Shown: piece by piece, positions 28,466 through 37,998 of the stretch
How positions within the stretch are numbered: the stretch's first letter is position 1
Layout: every line of letters starts with the position of its first letter
Assembly (NCBI RefSeq): GCF_024273235.1
Contig: NZ_JANBVH010000008.1
Location: 62,001 to 126,000, forward strand
Length of the DNA stretch: 64,000 nucleotides
DNA from: Sphingomonas faeni
Lineage (GTDB): Bacteria > Pseudomonadota > Alphaproteobacteria > Sphingomonadales > Sphingomonadaceae
Reading direction: 5' to 3'
Made by a program: the position numbers and the translations under genes
The notes under the pieces: model-generated
Seen by the model: the letters and a program-made list of their open reading frames with translations, nothing else
What the model was told of the DNA's origin: nothing
Database searches by the model: none

Positions 28466-30740
28466 TCACGCCCCGAAGCCCTCCAACCCCCATGACAGCG
28501 CCCGTCTCCACGTCACCGGCGCGGCGCTGTATGTCGACGACGTCGGCGAACCCGGCGACATGCTCCACCTCGCCTTCGGCCAAAGCAGCGAAGCGAACGC
28601 GCGCATCACCGCGATCGACCTCGCCGCGGTTCGCGCCGCGCCCGGCATCGTCGCCGTCTTCACCGCCGCCGACATCCCCGGGGCCAACAACGTCAGCCCG
28701 GTCGCGAAAGACGACCTCCTGCTCGCCGACGGTGAAGTCCTGTACGTAGGCCAGCCCGTCTTCCTCGTCGCCGCCACCAGCCAGCGCGCCGCCCGCGCCG
28801 CCGCCCGGCTCGGCACGATCTACTATGAACCCCGCCCGGCCAGCCTCACGATCGACGCCGCCCGCAAAGCAAAATCCGAGATCGAACCGACCCAGCGCAT
28901 GGCCCGCGGCGACGCCCCCGCCGCGCTCGTCAAAGCCCAGCACCGACTGAGCGGCAGCTTCGCGATGGGCGGCCAGGACCATTTCTACCTCGAAGGCCAA
29001 GTCGCGATCGCCACTCGCGGCGAGGACGGCCAGGTCCACATCCTCAGTTCCACCCAGCACCCGAGCGAGATTCAGCACCTCGTCGCACACATGCTCGATC
29101 GGAACTCGGCCGACATCACCGTCGAGGTTCGCCGGATGGGCGGCGCGTTCGGCGGCAAGGAGACGCAGGCCGCCGCCTTCGCCGCCGCCGCCGCGCTGGT
29201 CGCGGACACGACCGGCCACCCTGCCAAATTCCGCTGCGACCGCGACGACGACATGATCATGACCGGCAAGCGGCATGATTTCGCGGTCGCCTACGACGTC
29301 GGTTACGACGACGAGGGCCGCCTCCTGGCGCTGCAACTCCGCCTCGCCTCACGCTGCGGCGCCACCGTCGATCTCTCGCCCGCGATCAACGACCGCGCGA
29401 TGTTCCACTGCGACAATTGCTATTGGCTGCCCGATGTCGAGATTCTCTCCGAACGGCTGAAGACCAACACCGTCTCAGCCACCGCCTTTCGCGGGTTCGG
29501 TGGGCCGCAAGGCATGCTCGCGATCGAGCGCATCATCGACGACGTCGCCGCGCATCTAAGCCGCGACCCGCTGGAGGTCAGGCTCGCCAACCTCTACGCC
29601 CCCGGCCGCGACACCACGCCCTACGGCATGACCGTCGCCGACAACATTGCCCCGCCGCTCATCGCCAAGCTCCGCCGGGACGCGCGCTACGATGCAAGAC
29701 GACAGGATGTCGACGCCTTCAACGCGCGTAGCCCGATCATCAAGAAGGGCCTCGCGCTCACCCCCGTAAAGTTCGGGATCAGCTTCACCACCACGCATCT
29801 CAACCAGGCCGGCGCGCTCGTGCACGTCTATGCGGATGGCAGCATCCAGATCAATCACGGCGGCACAGAGATGGGCCAGGGCCTCCACATCAAGATCGCG
29901 CAGATCGTCGCCGACGTCTTCGCGCTGCCGGTATCGCAGGTCCGGATCACGGCGACCCGCACCGACAAGGTCCCCAACACCTCCGCCACCGCAGCCTCGT
30001 CGGGCGCGGACCTGAACGGCATGGCCGCCTACAATGCGGCCATGACGATCCGCGACCGCCTGACCGATTTCCTCAAGCGAACCTATGACTGTGACGACAT
30101 CCGGTTCACCCCGGAGGGCGTGGTCGCCGGCACGGAACGCCTCACCTTCCGCGACCTCGCCCGGAAAGCACATATGGGCCGCATCTCGCTCTCCGCGACC
30201 GGCTATTACGCCACCCCGGGCATCGCCTACGACCGCGCCGCGCACAAGGGCCGGCCCTTCTACTACTTCGCCTATGGCGCCGCGCTCACCGAAGTCGCGA
30301 TCGACACCCTCACCGGCGAGCACAAGGTCCTTGCCGTCGACATCCTCCACGACGTCGGCCGGTCGCTCAACCCGGCGATCGACATCGGCCAGATCGAAGG
30401 CGGTTTCCTGCAGGGCCAGGGCTGGCTGACCACCGAGCAACTCGTGTTCGACGAACACGGCCGGCTGCTCACGCATTCCCCCGCGACCTACAAGATCCCT
30501 ACCGCCTCCGATCGCCCGCGCCACGTGACGATCGCGCTGTGGGACGGCGCGAATGTCGAACCGACCGTCAACCGCTCGAAGGCGGTCGGCGAGCCCCCGT
30601 TCATGCTCGCCATCGCGGTCTTCTCCGCGCTGACCCAGGCCATCGCCGCGACCGCCCCCGACACACGCAGCCTGCCGCCGCTCGACGCCCCCGCAACCCC
30701 CGAGGCGATCCTGCGCGCGATCGCCGGCCACCGCACATGA
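28458..30740 (+). CDS. xdhB: Xanthine dehydrogenase molybdopterin subunit
   Basis: A 760-residue molybdenum subunit. Motifs: GGAFGGKETQ, TAFRGFGGPQGML with the substrate-binding arginine, GGTEMGQGLHIK, and KAVGEPPFMLA with the catalytic glutamate. The start is GTG at 28458, overlapping the xdhA stop by eight bases; the ORF upstream of it is antisense-like sequence within xdhA. Confidence 0.95.
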   Translation: MPDHAPKPSNPHDSARLHVTGAALYVDDVGEPGDMLHLAFGQSSEANARITAIDLAAVRAAPGIVAVFTAADIPGANNVSPVAKDDLLLADGEVLYVGQPVFLVAATSQRAARAAARLGTIYYEPRPASLTIDAARKAKSEIEPTQRMARGDAPAALVKAQHRLSGSFAMGGQDHFYLEGQVAIATRGEDGQVHILSSTQHPSEIQHLVAHMLDRNSADITVEVRRMGGAFGGKETQAAAFAAAAALVADTTGHPAKFRCDRDDDMIMTGKRHDFAVAYDVGYDDEGRLLALQLRLASRCGATVDLSPAINDRAMFHCDNCYWLPDVEILSERLKTNTVSATAFRGFGGPQGMLAIERIIDDVAAHLSRDPLEVRLANLYAPGRDTTPYGMTVADNIAPPLIAKLRRDARYDARRQDVDAFNARSPIIKKGLALTPVKFGISFTTTHLNQAGALVHVYADGSIQINHGGTEMGQGLHIKIAQIVADVFALPVSQVRITATRTDKVPNTSATAASSGADLNGMAAYNAAMTIRDRLTDFLKRTYDCDDIRFTPEGVVAGTERLTFRDLARKAHMGRISLSATGYYATPGIAYDRAAHKGRPFYYFAYGAALTEVAIDTLTGEHKVLAVDILHDVGRSLNPAIDIGQIEGGFLQGQGWLTTEQLVFDEHGRLLTHSPATYKIPTASDRPRHVTIALWDGANVEPTVNRSKAVGEPPFMLAIAVFSALTQAIAATAPDTRSLPPLDAPATPEAILRAIAGHRT

Positions 30741-31657
30741 CCGATTGGCTCGCCTGGCTCCGCGACATCGCGCCGCGCGAACCCACGGCAATGATCAGCA
30801 TCCTCGCCAGCGAAGGCTCCGCACCCCGCGGCGCCGGCACGCGGATGCTCGTCACCGCAACCACGCTCCACGGCACGATCGGCGGCGGCCAGCTCGAATA
30901 CCGTGCCGTCGAGCAGGCCCGCGCCATCCTCGCCCATCCGGCCGGCACATGGCGCGTCCAGGATTATCCGCTTGGACCTTTGCTCGGCCAATGCTGCGGC
31001 GGCCGCGTGCGATTGCTGGTCGAGCATGTCGACTCCACCGCGCTCGGCTGGATCGCGGATGCGACCGAAGACAGCGTCCTCGTCTCGACGCTCACCGCCG
31101 ACAAGGTCGCGCGGCGCATAGGCCCGGATGCGATCCCCACCCCGCTTTCCGCCCGAGGACCGACGCCGCTCGCTGGAACCACCTTCGCCGAGATCGTCGG
31201 CCGGCGCAGGCGCCCGATCTACCTCTTCGGCGCCGGTCATGTCGGACAGGCCATCGCCCGCCACGCCGCCAACCTCCCGTTCCGCCTCGCCTGGTTCGAC
31301 ACCCGCCCGGCCTTCGACGCGATCGACGGCGTCGCGATCGTCCCCGAAACCGGAATCGCCGCGTGTGTCGCCGAGGCCCCCGCCGACAGCGCGATCCTGA
31401 TCCTCACGCACGATCACGCGCTCGACTATCAGTTGACCAGGGCCGCGCTCGATCGCTCGCCGGTCGCGTTCGTCGGCCTGATCGGATCGGCGACCAAGCG
31501 CGCCCGCTTCGACGCACGGCTGGACCGCGACGGCATTCCCGCCGAATCCCGCGCGCGCCTCACCTCGCCGATCGGCATCGCGCGCGTTGCCGGCAAGGAG
31601 CCCGACGTCATCGCTATCTCGACCCTCGCCCAACTCCTGCAATTGAAGCCCCTGTGA
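30737..31657 (+). CDS. xdhC: Xanthine dehydrogenase accessory protein XdhC
   Basis: A 306-residue chaperone that binds the molybdenum cofactor, promotes its sulfuration and inserts it into XdhB. Visible: ISILASEGSAPRGAGTRML, GGGQLEYRA, GQCCGGRVRLL, and a Rossmann-type C-terminal domain with LFGAGHVGQAIARHAA. Starts inside the xdhB stop (ATGA). Confidence 0.93.
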   Translation: MTDWLAWLRDIAPREPTAMISILASEGSAPRGAGTRMLVTATTLHGTIGGGQLEYRAVEQARAILAHPAGTWRVQDYPLGPLLGQCCGGRVRLLVEHVDSTALGWIADATEDSVLVSTLTADKVARRIGPDAIPTPLSARGPTPLAGTTFAEIVGRRRRPIYLFGAGHVGQAIARHAANLPFRLAWFDTRPAFDAIDGVAIVPETGIAACVAEAPADSAILILTHDHALDYQLTRAALDRSPVAFVGLIGSATKRARFDARLDRDGIPAESRARLTSPIGIARVAGKEPDVIAISTLAQLLQLKPL

Positions 31658-31671
31658 TTGAAGCTCCTGTG
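31642..31671. repeat. 15-base direct repeat at the xdhC-guaD junction
   Basis: ATTGAAGC(C/T)CCTGTG occurs twice in tandem, the first copy containing the xdhC stop codon and the second directly before the guaD ATG. It looks like a local duplication that shifted the translation start of guaD. Confidence 0.7.
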
Positions 31672-32976
31672 ATGCGCAAAGCCTTTCGCGGCGAGATCCT
31701 GTCGGTCGCGCACGATCCCCGCGCCGACCCGGACGCCGTCCGCCACGAAGCCGACGGTCTGATCGTGATAGAGAACGGCGTGGTCGTCGCGCGCGGCGAC
31801 TATGCCGACCTCGCCGAGCGCTTCGCCGACGTCCCGACCGAGACGCTGCCCGGCCTCATCGTCCCCGGCTTCATCGACGCGCACGTCCATTATCCACAGA
31901 TGGACCGCATCGCCTCGCACGGCGCGCAGTTGCTCGACTGGCTCGATCGCCACATCTTCCCCGCCGAACGCGCCTTCGCAGAGCGCGCACACGCCGATGC
32001 GGTGGCGGGTGCCTTCCTCGACGAACTCCTCCGCAACGGCACCACCAGCGCCCTCGTCTTCCCGACCGTCCACGCGCAGTCGGTCGACGCGCTGTTCGAG
32101 GCGGCCCTCACCCGCAACATGCGCGTCATCTCGGGCAAGGTGCTGATGGACCTCGGTCCCGAAGGCCTCGCCGACACCCCGGACCTCGCCCGCAGCGAGA
32201 CCGAAACGCTGATCCGCCGCTGGCAGGGCAAGGGACGGCTCGGCTACGCGATCACGCCGCGTTTCGCCCTCACCTCTTCAGACGACCAGCTCCGCGTCGC
32301 CGGCGACCTCGTGGCCGCGCATCCCGGCGTCCTGCTGCACACACACCTGTCCGAGAACGTCCACGAATGCGCCGCCGTCGCCGCACGGTTCAGCGATGCG
32401 CGCGACTATCTCGACGTCTATGACCGGTTCGGGCTGGTCGGGGTGCGCTCGGTGTTCGCGCACGGGGTGCATCTGTCGGACCGCGCCTGCACCCGCCTCG
32501 CGGAAAGCGGCGCCGGCATCGCGGTCTGCCCCAGTTCGAACCTGTTCCTCGGCTCCGGCTTCTTCGACTTCGGCCAGGCCGACGCCCACGGCGTCCGCCT
32601 CGGACTGGGCACCGACATCGGCGCCGGCACGAGCTTCTCGATGCTCCACACCGCTGGCTTGGCGTACCAGGCGGCGCTCGCCCGCGAAGACGCACTCGAC
32701 CCGTTCCGCGCGCTCTATCTCGCCACCGCCGGCAGCGCCCGGCTGCTGCATATCGACGACCGCGTCGGCAGCCTCGAGGTCGGCCAGGAGGCCGATTTCG
32801 CGGTGCTCGACTGCGCCGCAACACCGTTGCTGGCGCGCCGAACACGCGGTGCCGGTCTCGCCGAACGCCTGTTCGCCCTACAGATCCTCGCCGACGATCG
32901 CGCGATCAGCCGCACCTATGTGCTGGGCGATTGCGCCTGGGACAAGACGACTGGCTTTGCCGTGGAGACGCAGTGA
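31672..32976 (+). CDS. guaD: Guanine deaminase
   Basis: Amidohydrolase-superfamily enzyme of 434 residues converting guanine to xanthine. Zinc-site and substrate motifs: GFIDAHVHYPQMD (HxH), HLSENVHE, FAHGVHL, CPSSNLFLGSG and LGTDIGAGTSFSML. The ATG at 31672 is chosen; an in-frame GTG at 31654 would give a GTGA overlap with xdhC and add six residues. Together with XdhABC it feeds guanine into the urate pathway. Confidence 0.93.
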   Translation: MRKAFRGEILSVAHDPRADPDAVRHEADGLIVIENGVVVARGDYADLAERFADVPTETLPGLIVPGFIDAHVHYPQMDRIASHGAQLLDWLDRHIFPAERAFAERAHADAVAGAFLDELLRNGTTSALVFPTVHAQSVDALFEAALTRNMRVISGKVLMDLGPEGLADTPDLARSETETLIRRWQGKGRLGYAITPRFALTSSDDQLRVAGDLVAAHPGVLLHTHLSENVHECAAVAARFSDARDYLDVYDRFGLVGVRSVFAHGVHLSDRACTRLAESGAGIAVCPSSNLFLGSGFFDFGQADAHGVRLGLGTDIGAGTSFSMLHTAGLAYQAALAREDALDPFRALYLATAGSARLLHIDDRVGSLEVGQEADFAVLDCAATPLLARRTRGAGLAERLFALQILADDRAISRTYVLGDCAWDKTTGFAVETQ

Positions 32977-34115
32977 TGACGACCCGAACCGCGCCGATCC
33001 GGCGCGCCCTGACCGCGCTCCTCCTGTGCCTTACGATCGCGACGGGGGGGCTCGCCGAAGCGCAGGACCGCCGACGGAAGGTGATCATCGACGACGAAGG
33101 CTTTGCCCTCATGCACCTGATGCTGCTCGACGCGCCCGACGTCGACGTCGTCGGCATCACCACCGTATCGGGCAACGTCTGGGCCAATCGCGCCACCGCG
33201 CTCGCCTTGCGCGGCGTCGAGATCGCCGGCCGCACTGATGTTCCGGTGGTCCAGGGCGCGACCTACCCGCTGCTCAATTCCGAAGCGCTGACCGATCGCT
33301 GGGAGACGCTGTACGGCAAGCTCGTCTGGAAAGGCGCGTGGATGAAGGCATGGGTCGAGCCTACCCAGCAGGCCGCCCCACCCTATTACGGCCCCACCGA
33401 CCCCGTCCTGCTGCCCGGCGGCAACGCCAGGATCAAGCCATCGCCCGAGATCGCCGCGCTGTTCCTGATCCGGATGGTTCACGCGCACCCGGGCGAGATC
33501 ACGATCGTCGCAGCAGGCCCGCTCACCAACCTCGCCCTCGCGCAACGCCTCGATCCGAGTTTCGCCGGTCTTGCGAAGGAACTCGTCTACATGGGCGGCA
33601 GCCTCAACCCGAGGCAGGTGCTCGCGAACACGTCCGCCGGCGACTTCGCGCGCGAATACGTCAACACGCCGCGCCGCGAGTTCAACATCCGCTTCGATCC
33701 CGAGGCCGCCAGTATCGTCCTGCACAGTCCGTGGAGGCACATCACGCTCGTGCCCGTCGACCCGGCGACCGCGACGCAGTTGAGCCCCGACCTGCTCGGG
33801 CGCCTCGCGAAGGTCGCCACCCCCGCCGTCGCGAAGTTCATCGGCGCGATGGAGCCCGGCTTTCCGCTGTGGGACGAGGTTGCCGCGGGCGTCTGGCTCG
33901 ATCCGACGATCGTCATCGCGAAGGAAACGCTGTTCGTCGATGCCAATACACAGTTCGGTGCGGGGTATGGCGACCTGCTTTCCTGGGACAAGGCCTATCG
34001 GCCGGGCCTGGGGGAGCAACCCGCGGACGTCGTTCGCGCGGTCGATCCCGCCCGACTGGAGACCTTGATGACCAGGCTCATCGCCAACGCCGCGCGGCCC
34101 GCCAAGCGGAGATAG
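32976..34115 (+). CDS. Exported nucleoside hydrolase-like protein with altered metal motif
   Basis: A 379-residue inosine-uridine nucleoside hydrolase-fold protein with a signal peptide (RALTALLLCLTIATGGLAEAQ). Fold motifs GITTVSGN, AAGPLTNLALA, YMGGSL and FNIRFDPEAA are present. The canonical calcium-binding DxDxGxDD is replaced by IIDDEGFALMH (D39, D40, E41), and the usual C-terminal HD is WD in PLWDEVAAG. The activity is therefore uncertain, though the context points to periplasmic purine nucleoside cleavage. It is the last gene of the 17-gene run and ends three bases from the convergent LysR gene. Confidence 0.85.
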   Translation: MTTRTAPIRRALTALLLCLTIATGGLAEAQDRRRKVIIDDEGFALMHLMLLDAPDVDVVGITTVSGNVWANRATALALRGVEIAGRTDVPVVQGATYPLLNSEALTDRWETLYGKLVWKGAWMKAWVEPTQQAAPPYYGPTDPVLLPGGNARIKPSPEIAALFLIRMVHAHPGEITIVAAGPLTNLALAQRLDPSFAGLAKELVYMGGSLNPRQVLANTSAGDFAREYVNTPRREFNIRFDPEAASIVLHSPWRHITLVPVDPATATQLSPDLLGRLAKVATPAVAKFIGAMEPGFPLWDEVAAGVWLDPTIVIAKETLFVDANTQFGAGYGDLLSWDKAYRPGLGEQPADVVRAVDPARLETLMTRLIANAARPAKRR

Positions 34116-34118
34116 TCG

Positions 34119-35060
34119 TCACGCCTGCGGATCGACGGCGGCCTCCATCGACGCCGGATAGCTCAACTGCGCGAACCCGTTCTCGATCTCGCGCAGGACG
34201 ATCCCCGCGGCATAGGACGGCGTCCGCGCCGAGGCCGTGCACAGCGCGAGGATCATCGGTCGCAGGATCGCGTCGGAGATCTTGGTGAACGACAACAGCC
34301 CGCGCCGCACCTCGGTCGTCACGTCGATCGACGTCAGGATGCCGATCCCGACGCCCTGCAACACCAGCGACGTGATCATCTGGATATTGTCCGACGTCAC
34401 CGTCTTGTCGACGACCACGCCGGTGATCCCCTCCAGCACCGCGATCTGCTGGCATACCGCGAGCGGTTCGGCAGGTACGATCAACGCCGATCCCGCACAG
34501 GCCGAAAACCGCGCCTCGCGTTGCCGGCCGAGCGGATGCCCGGCCGGGGTCAACAACCCGAGTACGACCTCGACGAACGCCCGCACGGTGATCCCGCGAA
34601 AGGACTGCGGCTCGAAGAAGATCCCGAAATCCACTTCGCCGCTCAGGATCGCGCTGCGCACCGCATCGTTGTTCAGCACCTTGATGCCGATCGTGATGCC
34701 GGGATACTGGCTCTGGATCGCGTGGACGACGCTCGGGATATAGCCCTTGGCGAGCGCATCGATGATCGCGATGTCGACATGCCCGCGTTTCAGCCCGCGC
34801 AGATCCTCGATCTGGGTACGGACATCGGCCATGTCCTTCTGCCAGCGCAGTCCCGAGGCCATCATGATCTCGCCGGCCGCGGTCAGCCGAAGCCCGGTCG
34901 GCAGCCGCTCGAACAGCGGCATGCCCATGTCCGCCTCGACGTTCAGGATCTGCCGGTCGATCGCCGACGCCGAGACGTTGAGCACGTCGGCGGCCTTGCG
35001 GATCGACCCCAGCCGGCCGACCGCAAGGAAGTAGCGCAGGAAGCGCGAAAAGGCGGGCAT
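34119..35060 (-). CDS. LysR-family regulator, probable regulator of the purine locus
   Basis: A 313-residue LysR protein with an N-terminal helix-turn-helix (FLAVGRLGSIRKAADVLNVSASAIDRQI) and a periplasmic-binding-protein-like effector domain. The ATG at 35060 is preferred over an upstream TTG because GAGAGG lies just before it. It is convergent with the purine operon and divergent from the TonB receptor gene. The two-part motif at 35073-35100 lies 13-40 bases upstream of its start. A purine intermediate is a reasonable inducer, but this is inference. Confidence 0.9.
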   Translation of the reverse strand: MPAFSRFLRYFLAVGRLGSIRKAADVLNVSASAIDRQILNVEADMGMPLFERLPTGLRLTAAGEIMMASGLRWQKDMADVRTQIEDLRGLKRGHVDIAIIDALAKGYIPSVVHAIQSQYPGITIGIKVLNNDAVRSAILSGEVDFGIFFEPQSFRGITVRAFVEVVLGLLTPAGHPLGRQREARFSACAGSALIVPAEPLAVCQQIAVLEGITGVVVDKTVTSDNIQMITSLVLQGVGIGILTSIDVTTEVRRGLLSFTKISDAILRPMILALCTASARTPSYAAGIVLREIENGFAQLSYPASMEAAVDPQA

Positions 35061-35072
35061 AGACCTCTCTAA

Positions 35073-35107
35073 TTTTTGCAACGGGCTGCCGAATTCATTG
35101 CATTTGA
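35073..35107. promoter_or_regulatory. Candidate LysR operator, LysR/TonB copy
   Basis: TTTTTGCAACG, 11 bases, TCATTG, as at 15307-15337. This copy also carries TGCAA and TTGCA 16 bases apart as an inverted repeat. It is placed to allow autoregulation of the LysR gene and control of the divergent TonB-dependent receptor gene, whose start is about 170 bases away. Confidence 0.5.
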
Positions 35108-35273
35108 TCGTGGCACGTCAAGCCCCTACCCGAAGATCATAAAAGAAAAGTCCGGGGGCGGATCGACACGACACTATTGCCGCGGCCGTCGGGACGGGCG
35201 CGGCAATGATGGGGATAAGAACTCGTAGAGGCGCTGGGGCATCTCGCCGTCAAGTTCAGGGGGAATAAAGACA

Positions 35274-37781
35274 ATGGTACGGATTAAGGGCTCCGGCTCG
35301 ATGATTTCCGGTGTGCAGTGCGTGCCCGGGCGTGCGCCGTTGCTTGCACTGGCCGCAGGCCTGCTTTGCGGCACCGCAATCGCCTCTCCCGCATTCGCCC
35401 AAACCGCCAGCTCGGCCGCGGTCCAGGCCGGTACCCAAGCTGACGGGGCGCAGGAACCGGTCGACGAGGCGGCGGAGATCGTCATCACCGGGTCGCTCGA
35501 CGCGCTGCCAAACAAGGACGTCGGGACGATCTTCGGCTTCAACAAGACGCTGGTCGAAACCCCGCGATCCGCCTCGACGATCAGCGGCGAGCAGATCGAG
35601 CGGTTCGGCATCACCGACATCTACGATCTCGTCGCGCAGGCACCGGGCACCTTCACCAACTCGTTCTTCGGCGTCGGCGGTGCGCTCGATATCCGCGGCA
35701 CGCCGGGCGAGGTGTATTTCCGCGGCGTCCGCCGGCTCGACAATCCCGGCAACTATCCGACCCCGATCGGCGCATCCGACCGGATCGACATCGTCCGTGG
35801 CCCCGCCTCGCCGATCTACGGCCCGTCCAAGACCGGCGGCTACATGAACTTCGTGCCCAAATCGGCGCGCGTGAAGGGCGGTGCGCTGCTCGACCATGCC
35901 GAGGGCGAGGTCAGTTATACCGGCGGCAGCTGGAACCGGAACGTCCTGAAAGCCGAGGTGCGCGGGCCCGCCCGGCTGCTCGGCACCGAGTTCGGCTACA
36001 GCCTGTATGCCGAGGTCGAGGATTCGGGCAGCTATTACCGCAACATGTCCACCAACCAGACGGTGTTGCAGGCGGCGTTCGACAACCAGCTGACCGACAC
36101 GCTCCGCATCGAGTTCGGCGGGATGTACCAGAAATATTCGGGCCAGCAGAATGGCGGCTGGAACCGCCTGACGCAGGACCTGGTCGACAACGGCACCTAC
36201 ATCACCGGCAGCGCCAAGCCGCTCGACACCAATGGCGATGGCCAGCTCTCGACATCGGAGTTCACCAGCGTCGGCAGTTTCTCGCCGTTCGGCACGTTCG
36301 CGTGCGGCGGTGGCAGCACGTCGGCCGCCTCGTTCACCGACGCGTGCTTCACCGGCACCTATCCCTATCTCGCGCTACAGAACACCGGCACCGCCAAGCT
36401 CAGCCGCAAGGACGTCCTGACCGGCAAGGACGATTTTCTCAAGAACACCGCGAAGACCGGCTATTTCGACATCATCTTCGACGCCGGCAACGGCTTCGAG
36501 ATCAAGAACCAGCTGTTCTATGACGGCTACAACAACGACAACCAGAACGCCTACGGCTTCTCCCAATTCCACGATTCGTGGGCGCTGGAGGACAAGATCG
36601 TCGTGTCCAAGGCGTTCAAGACCGATATCGGCAAATTCTCGTTCCAGGTGTCGCCGTCGATCCGTTATACCGACTTCCTCCACGGCGATGATTTCGACTT
36701 CGAATATTTCCACCGCGTCGACTTGACCCAGGGCTACACGCCGCTGTCCGATCGCCTGCTGTCGACCGAATGCGACTGCGACTACACGAACTATGTGAAG
36801 GGCCATTACACCGACTATGGCCTCGCCGGGCTCGCCGATCTCGACTTCGACTTCGGCCTCGATCTGGTCCTCGGCGCGCGCTACGACGTTATCGACGCCA
36901 AATCGACGACCGACCCGACCAAGGTCCGCGTCGTGCCGACGGTCCTGACCGGTACCGGCAGCACCGGCGCATGGTCCTGGACCGCGAGCGCATCGTACAA
37001 GCTGCCGCTCGGCCTGATCCCCTATGTGACGGCCTCGCGCCAGTCGACCGTGGTCGCCGGCCAGGGGGCGGAGATCGCGCCCGCCGACGTCGCCGGCGAG
37101 AATTTCGTCGCCGCGTCGAAACTCTACGAAGGCGGGCTCAAGGGCAGCTTCCTCGACGACAAGCTCTACGCCGCCGTCTCGGTCTACAAACAGACCCGCA
37201 CCGATCACAACGTCCAGTCGTCGACCGTGAACCAGTCGGTCGAGACAAGGGGCCTCGAAGCCGAAGCGCGCTGGGCGGTCGACAAGCACCTGTTCATCAC
37301 CGGCGCCTATACCCGGACCAAGGTCTACAACCTCACCTTCCTGGATGCGGGATCGACCTTCAGCTTCTTCGGGATCGAGGATCTGGTGAACGTCACCGAT
37401 CCGACGCTGTTCCTCGGCGGCCAACCGGGTGGCCTCGTCCCGATCCCCGACAAGGAGGCGTCGCGGCGACAGGGCATTCCGACCAATCTCTACTCGGCCA
37501 CTGCCAGCTACGCGTTCGACAACGGCATCGCGCTGACCGCCAGCGTCGTCCAGGTCGATTCGGTGTTCTCCGGCCAGTCGCGCGTCGTCAAGCTGCCCGC
37601 CTATACGCTGGTCGATCTCGGCGCCTCGTTCCAGAAGGACAATTGGCTGTTCCGCGTGGTCGTCAAGAACGTGACCGACACGACCTATTACCGCGCCAAC
37701 TTCACCGAATTGTTCGGCAGCACCATCGTCCTGCCCGAGAGACCCCGCAGCTTCCAGGGCTCGGTCATCTACAAGTTCTGA
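35274..37781 (+). CDS. TonB-dependent outer-membrane receptor, probably for nucleosides or purines
   Basis: An 835-residue receptor. A long signal peptide ends near SPAFAQ; the plug domain follows (VETPRSASTISGEQIERFG, DIRGTPGEVYFRG, VRGPASPIYGPSKTGGYMN), then a beta barrel ending in VIYKF with the terminal aromatic residue. Substrate is inferred only from position between the purine operon's LysR gene and a purine nucleoside permease gene. It may bring nucleosides or purine-rich material across the outer membrane. Confidence 0.9.
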   Translation: MVRIKGSGSMISGVQCVPGRAPLLALAAGLLCGTAIASPAFAQTASSAAVQAGTQADGAQEPVDEAAEIVITGSLDALPNKDVGTIFGFNKTLVETPRSASTISGEQIERFGITDIYDLVAQAPGTFTNSFFGVGGALDIRGTPGEVYFRGVRRLDNPGNYPTPIGASDRIDIVRGPASPIYGPSKTGGYMNFVPKSARVKGGALLDHAEGEVSYTGGSWNRNVLKAEVRGPARLLGTEFGYSLYAEVEDSGSYYRNMSTNQTVLQAAFDNQLTDTLRIEFGGMYQKYSGQQNGGWNRLTQDLVDNGTYITGSAKPLDTNGDGQLSTSEFTSVGSFSPFGTFACGGGSTSAASFTDACFTGTYPYLALQNTGTAKLSRKDVLTGKDDFLKNTAKTGYFDIIFDAGNGFEIKNQLFYDGYNNDNQNAYGFSQFHDSWALEDKIVVSKAFKTDIGKFSFQVSPSIRYTDFLHGDDFDFEYFHRVDLTQGYTPLSDRLLSTECDCDYTNYVKGHYTDYGLAGLADLDFDFGLDLVLGARYDVIDAKSTTDPTKVRVVPTVLTGTGSTGAWSWTASASYKLPLGLIPYVTASRQSTVVAGQGAEIAPADVAGENFVAASKLYEGGLKGSFLDDKLYAAVSVYKQTRTDHNVQSSTVNQSVETRGLEAEARWAVDKHLFITGAYTRTKVYNLTFLDAGSTFSFFGIEDLVNVTDPTLFLGGQPGGLVPIPDKEASRRQGIPTNLYSATASYAFDNGIALTASVVQVDSVFSGQSRVVKLPAYTLVDLGASFQKDNWLFRVVVKNVTDTTYYRANFTELFGSTIVLPERPRSFQGSVIYKF

Positions 37782-37809
37782 TGCAAGCGACCGCCGCCAC
37801 CCGATCGAG

Positions 37810-37950
37810 ACGGCATCGATCCTCCCCCGCCAGGGGGAGGTGGCGCTGAAAGCGACGGAGGGGGAGGACGCGGAACAGGCGTAAGTGCCTGCCGCCCCGC
37901 TCCGTCAAAGTCCTCCCACCTCCCCCCAGGCGGGGGAGGATCGATGCCGT
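37810..37950. repeat. Terminal-inverted-repeat element, family A (copy 2)
   Basis: Perfect 22-base terminal inverted repeats, starting ACGGCATCGATCCTCCCCCG, bound about 141 bases. Internal blocks GGAGGTGGC and GACGGAGGGGGAGGA are shared with the copy at 4684-4810. It lies between the TonB receptor and permease-family genes and contains no coding frame. Confidence 0.8.
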
Positions 37951-37998
37951 TCTGAACCAGGATAGCGCAGAACAACCGTCACCGGAGACACCGCCCCC

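Noticed and set aside
37782..37998. Riboswitch before the NUP-family gene
   Set aside because: The structure is explained by the dispersed inverted-repeat element also found at 4684-4810.
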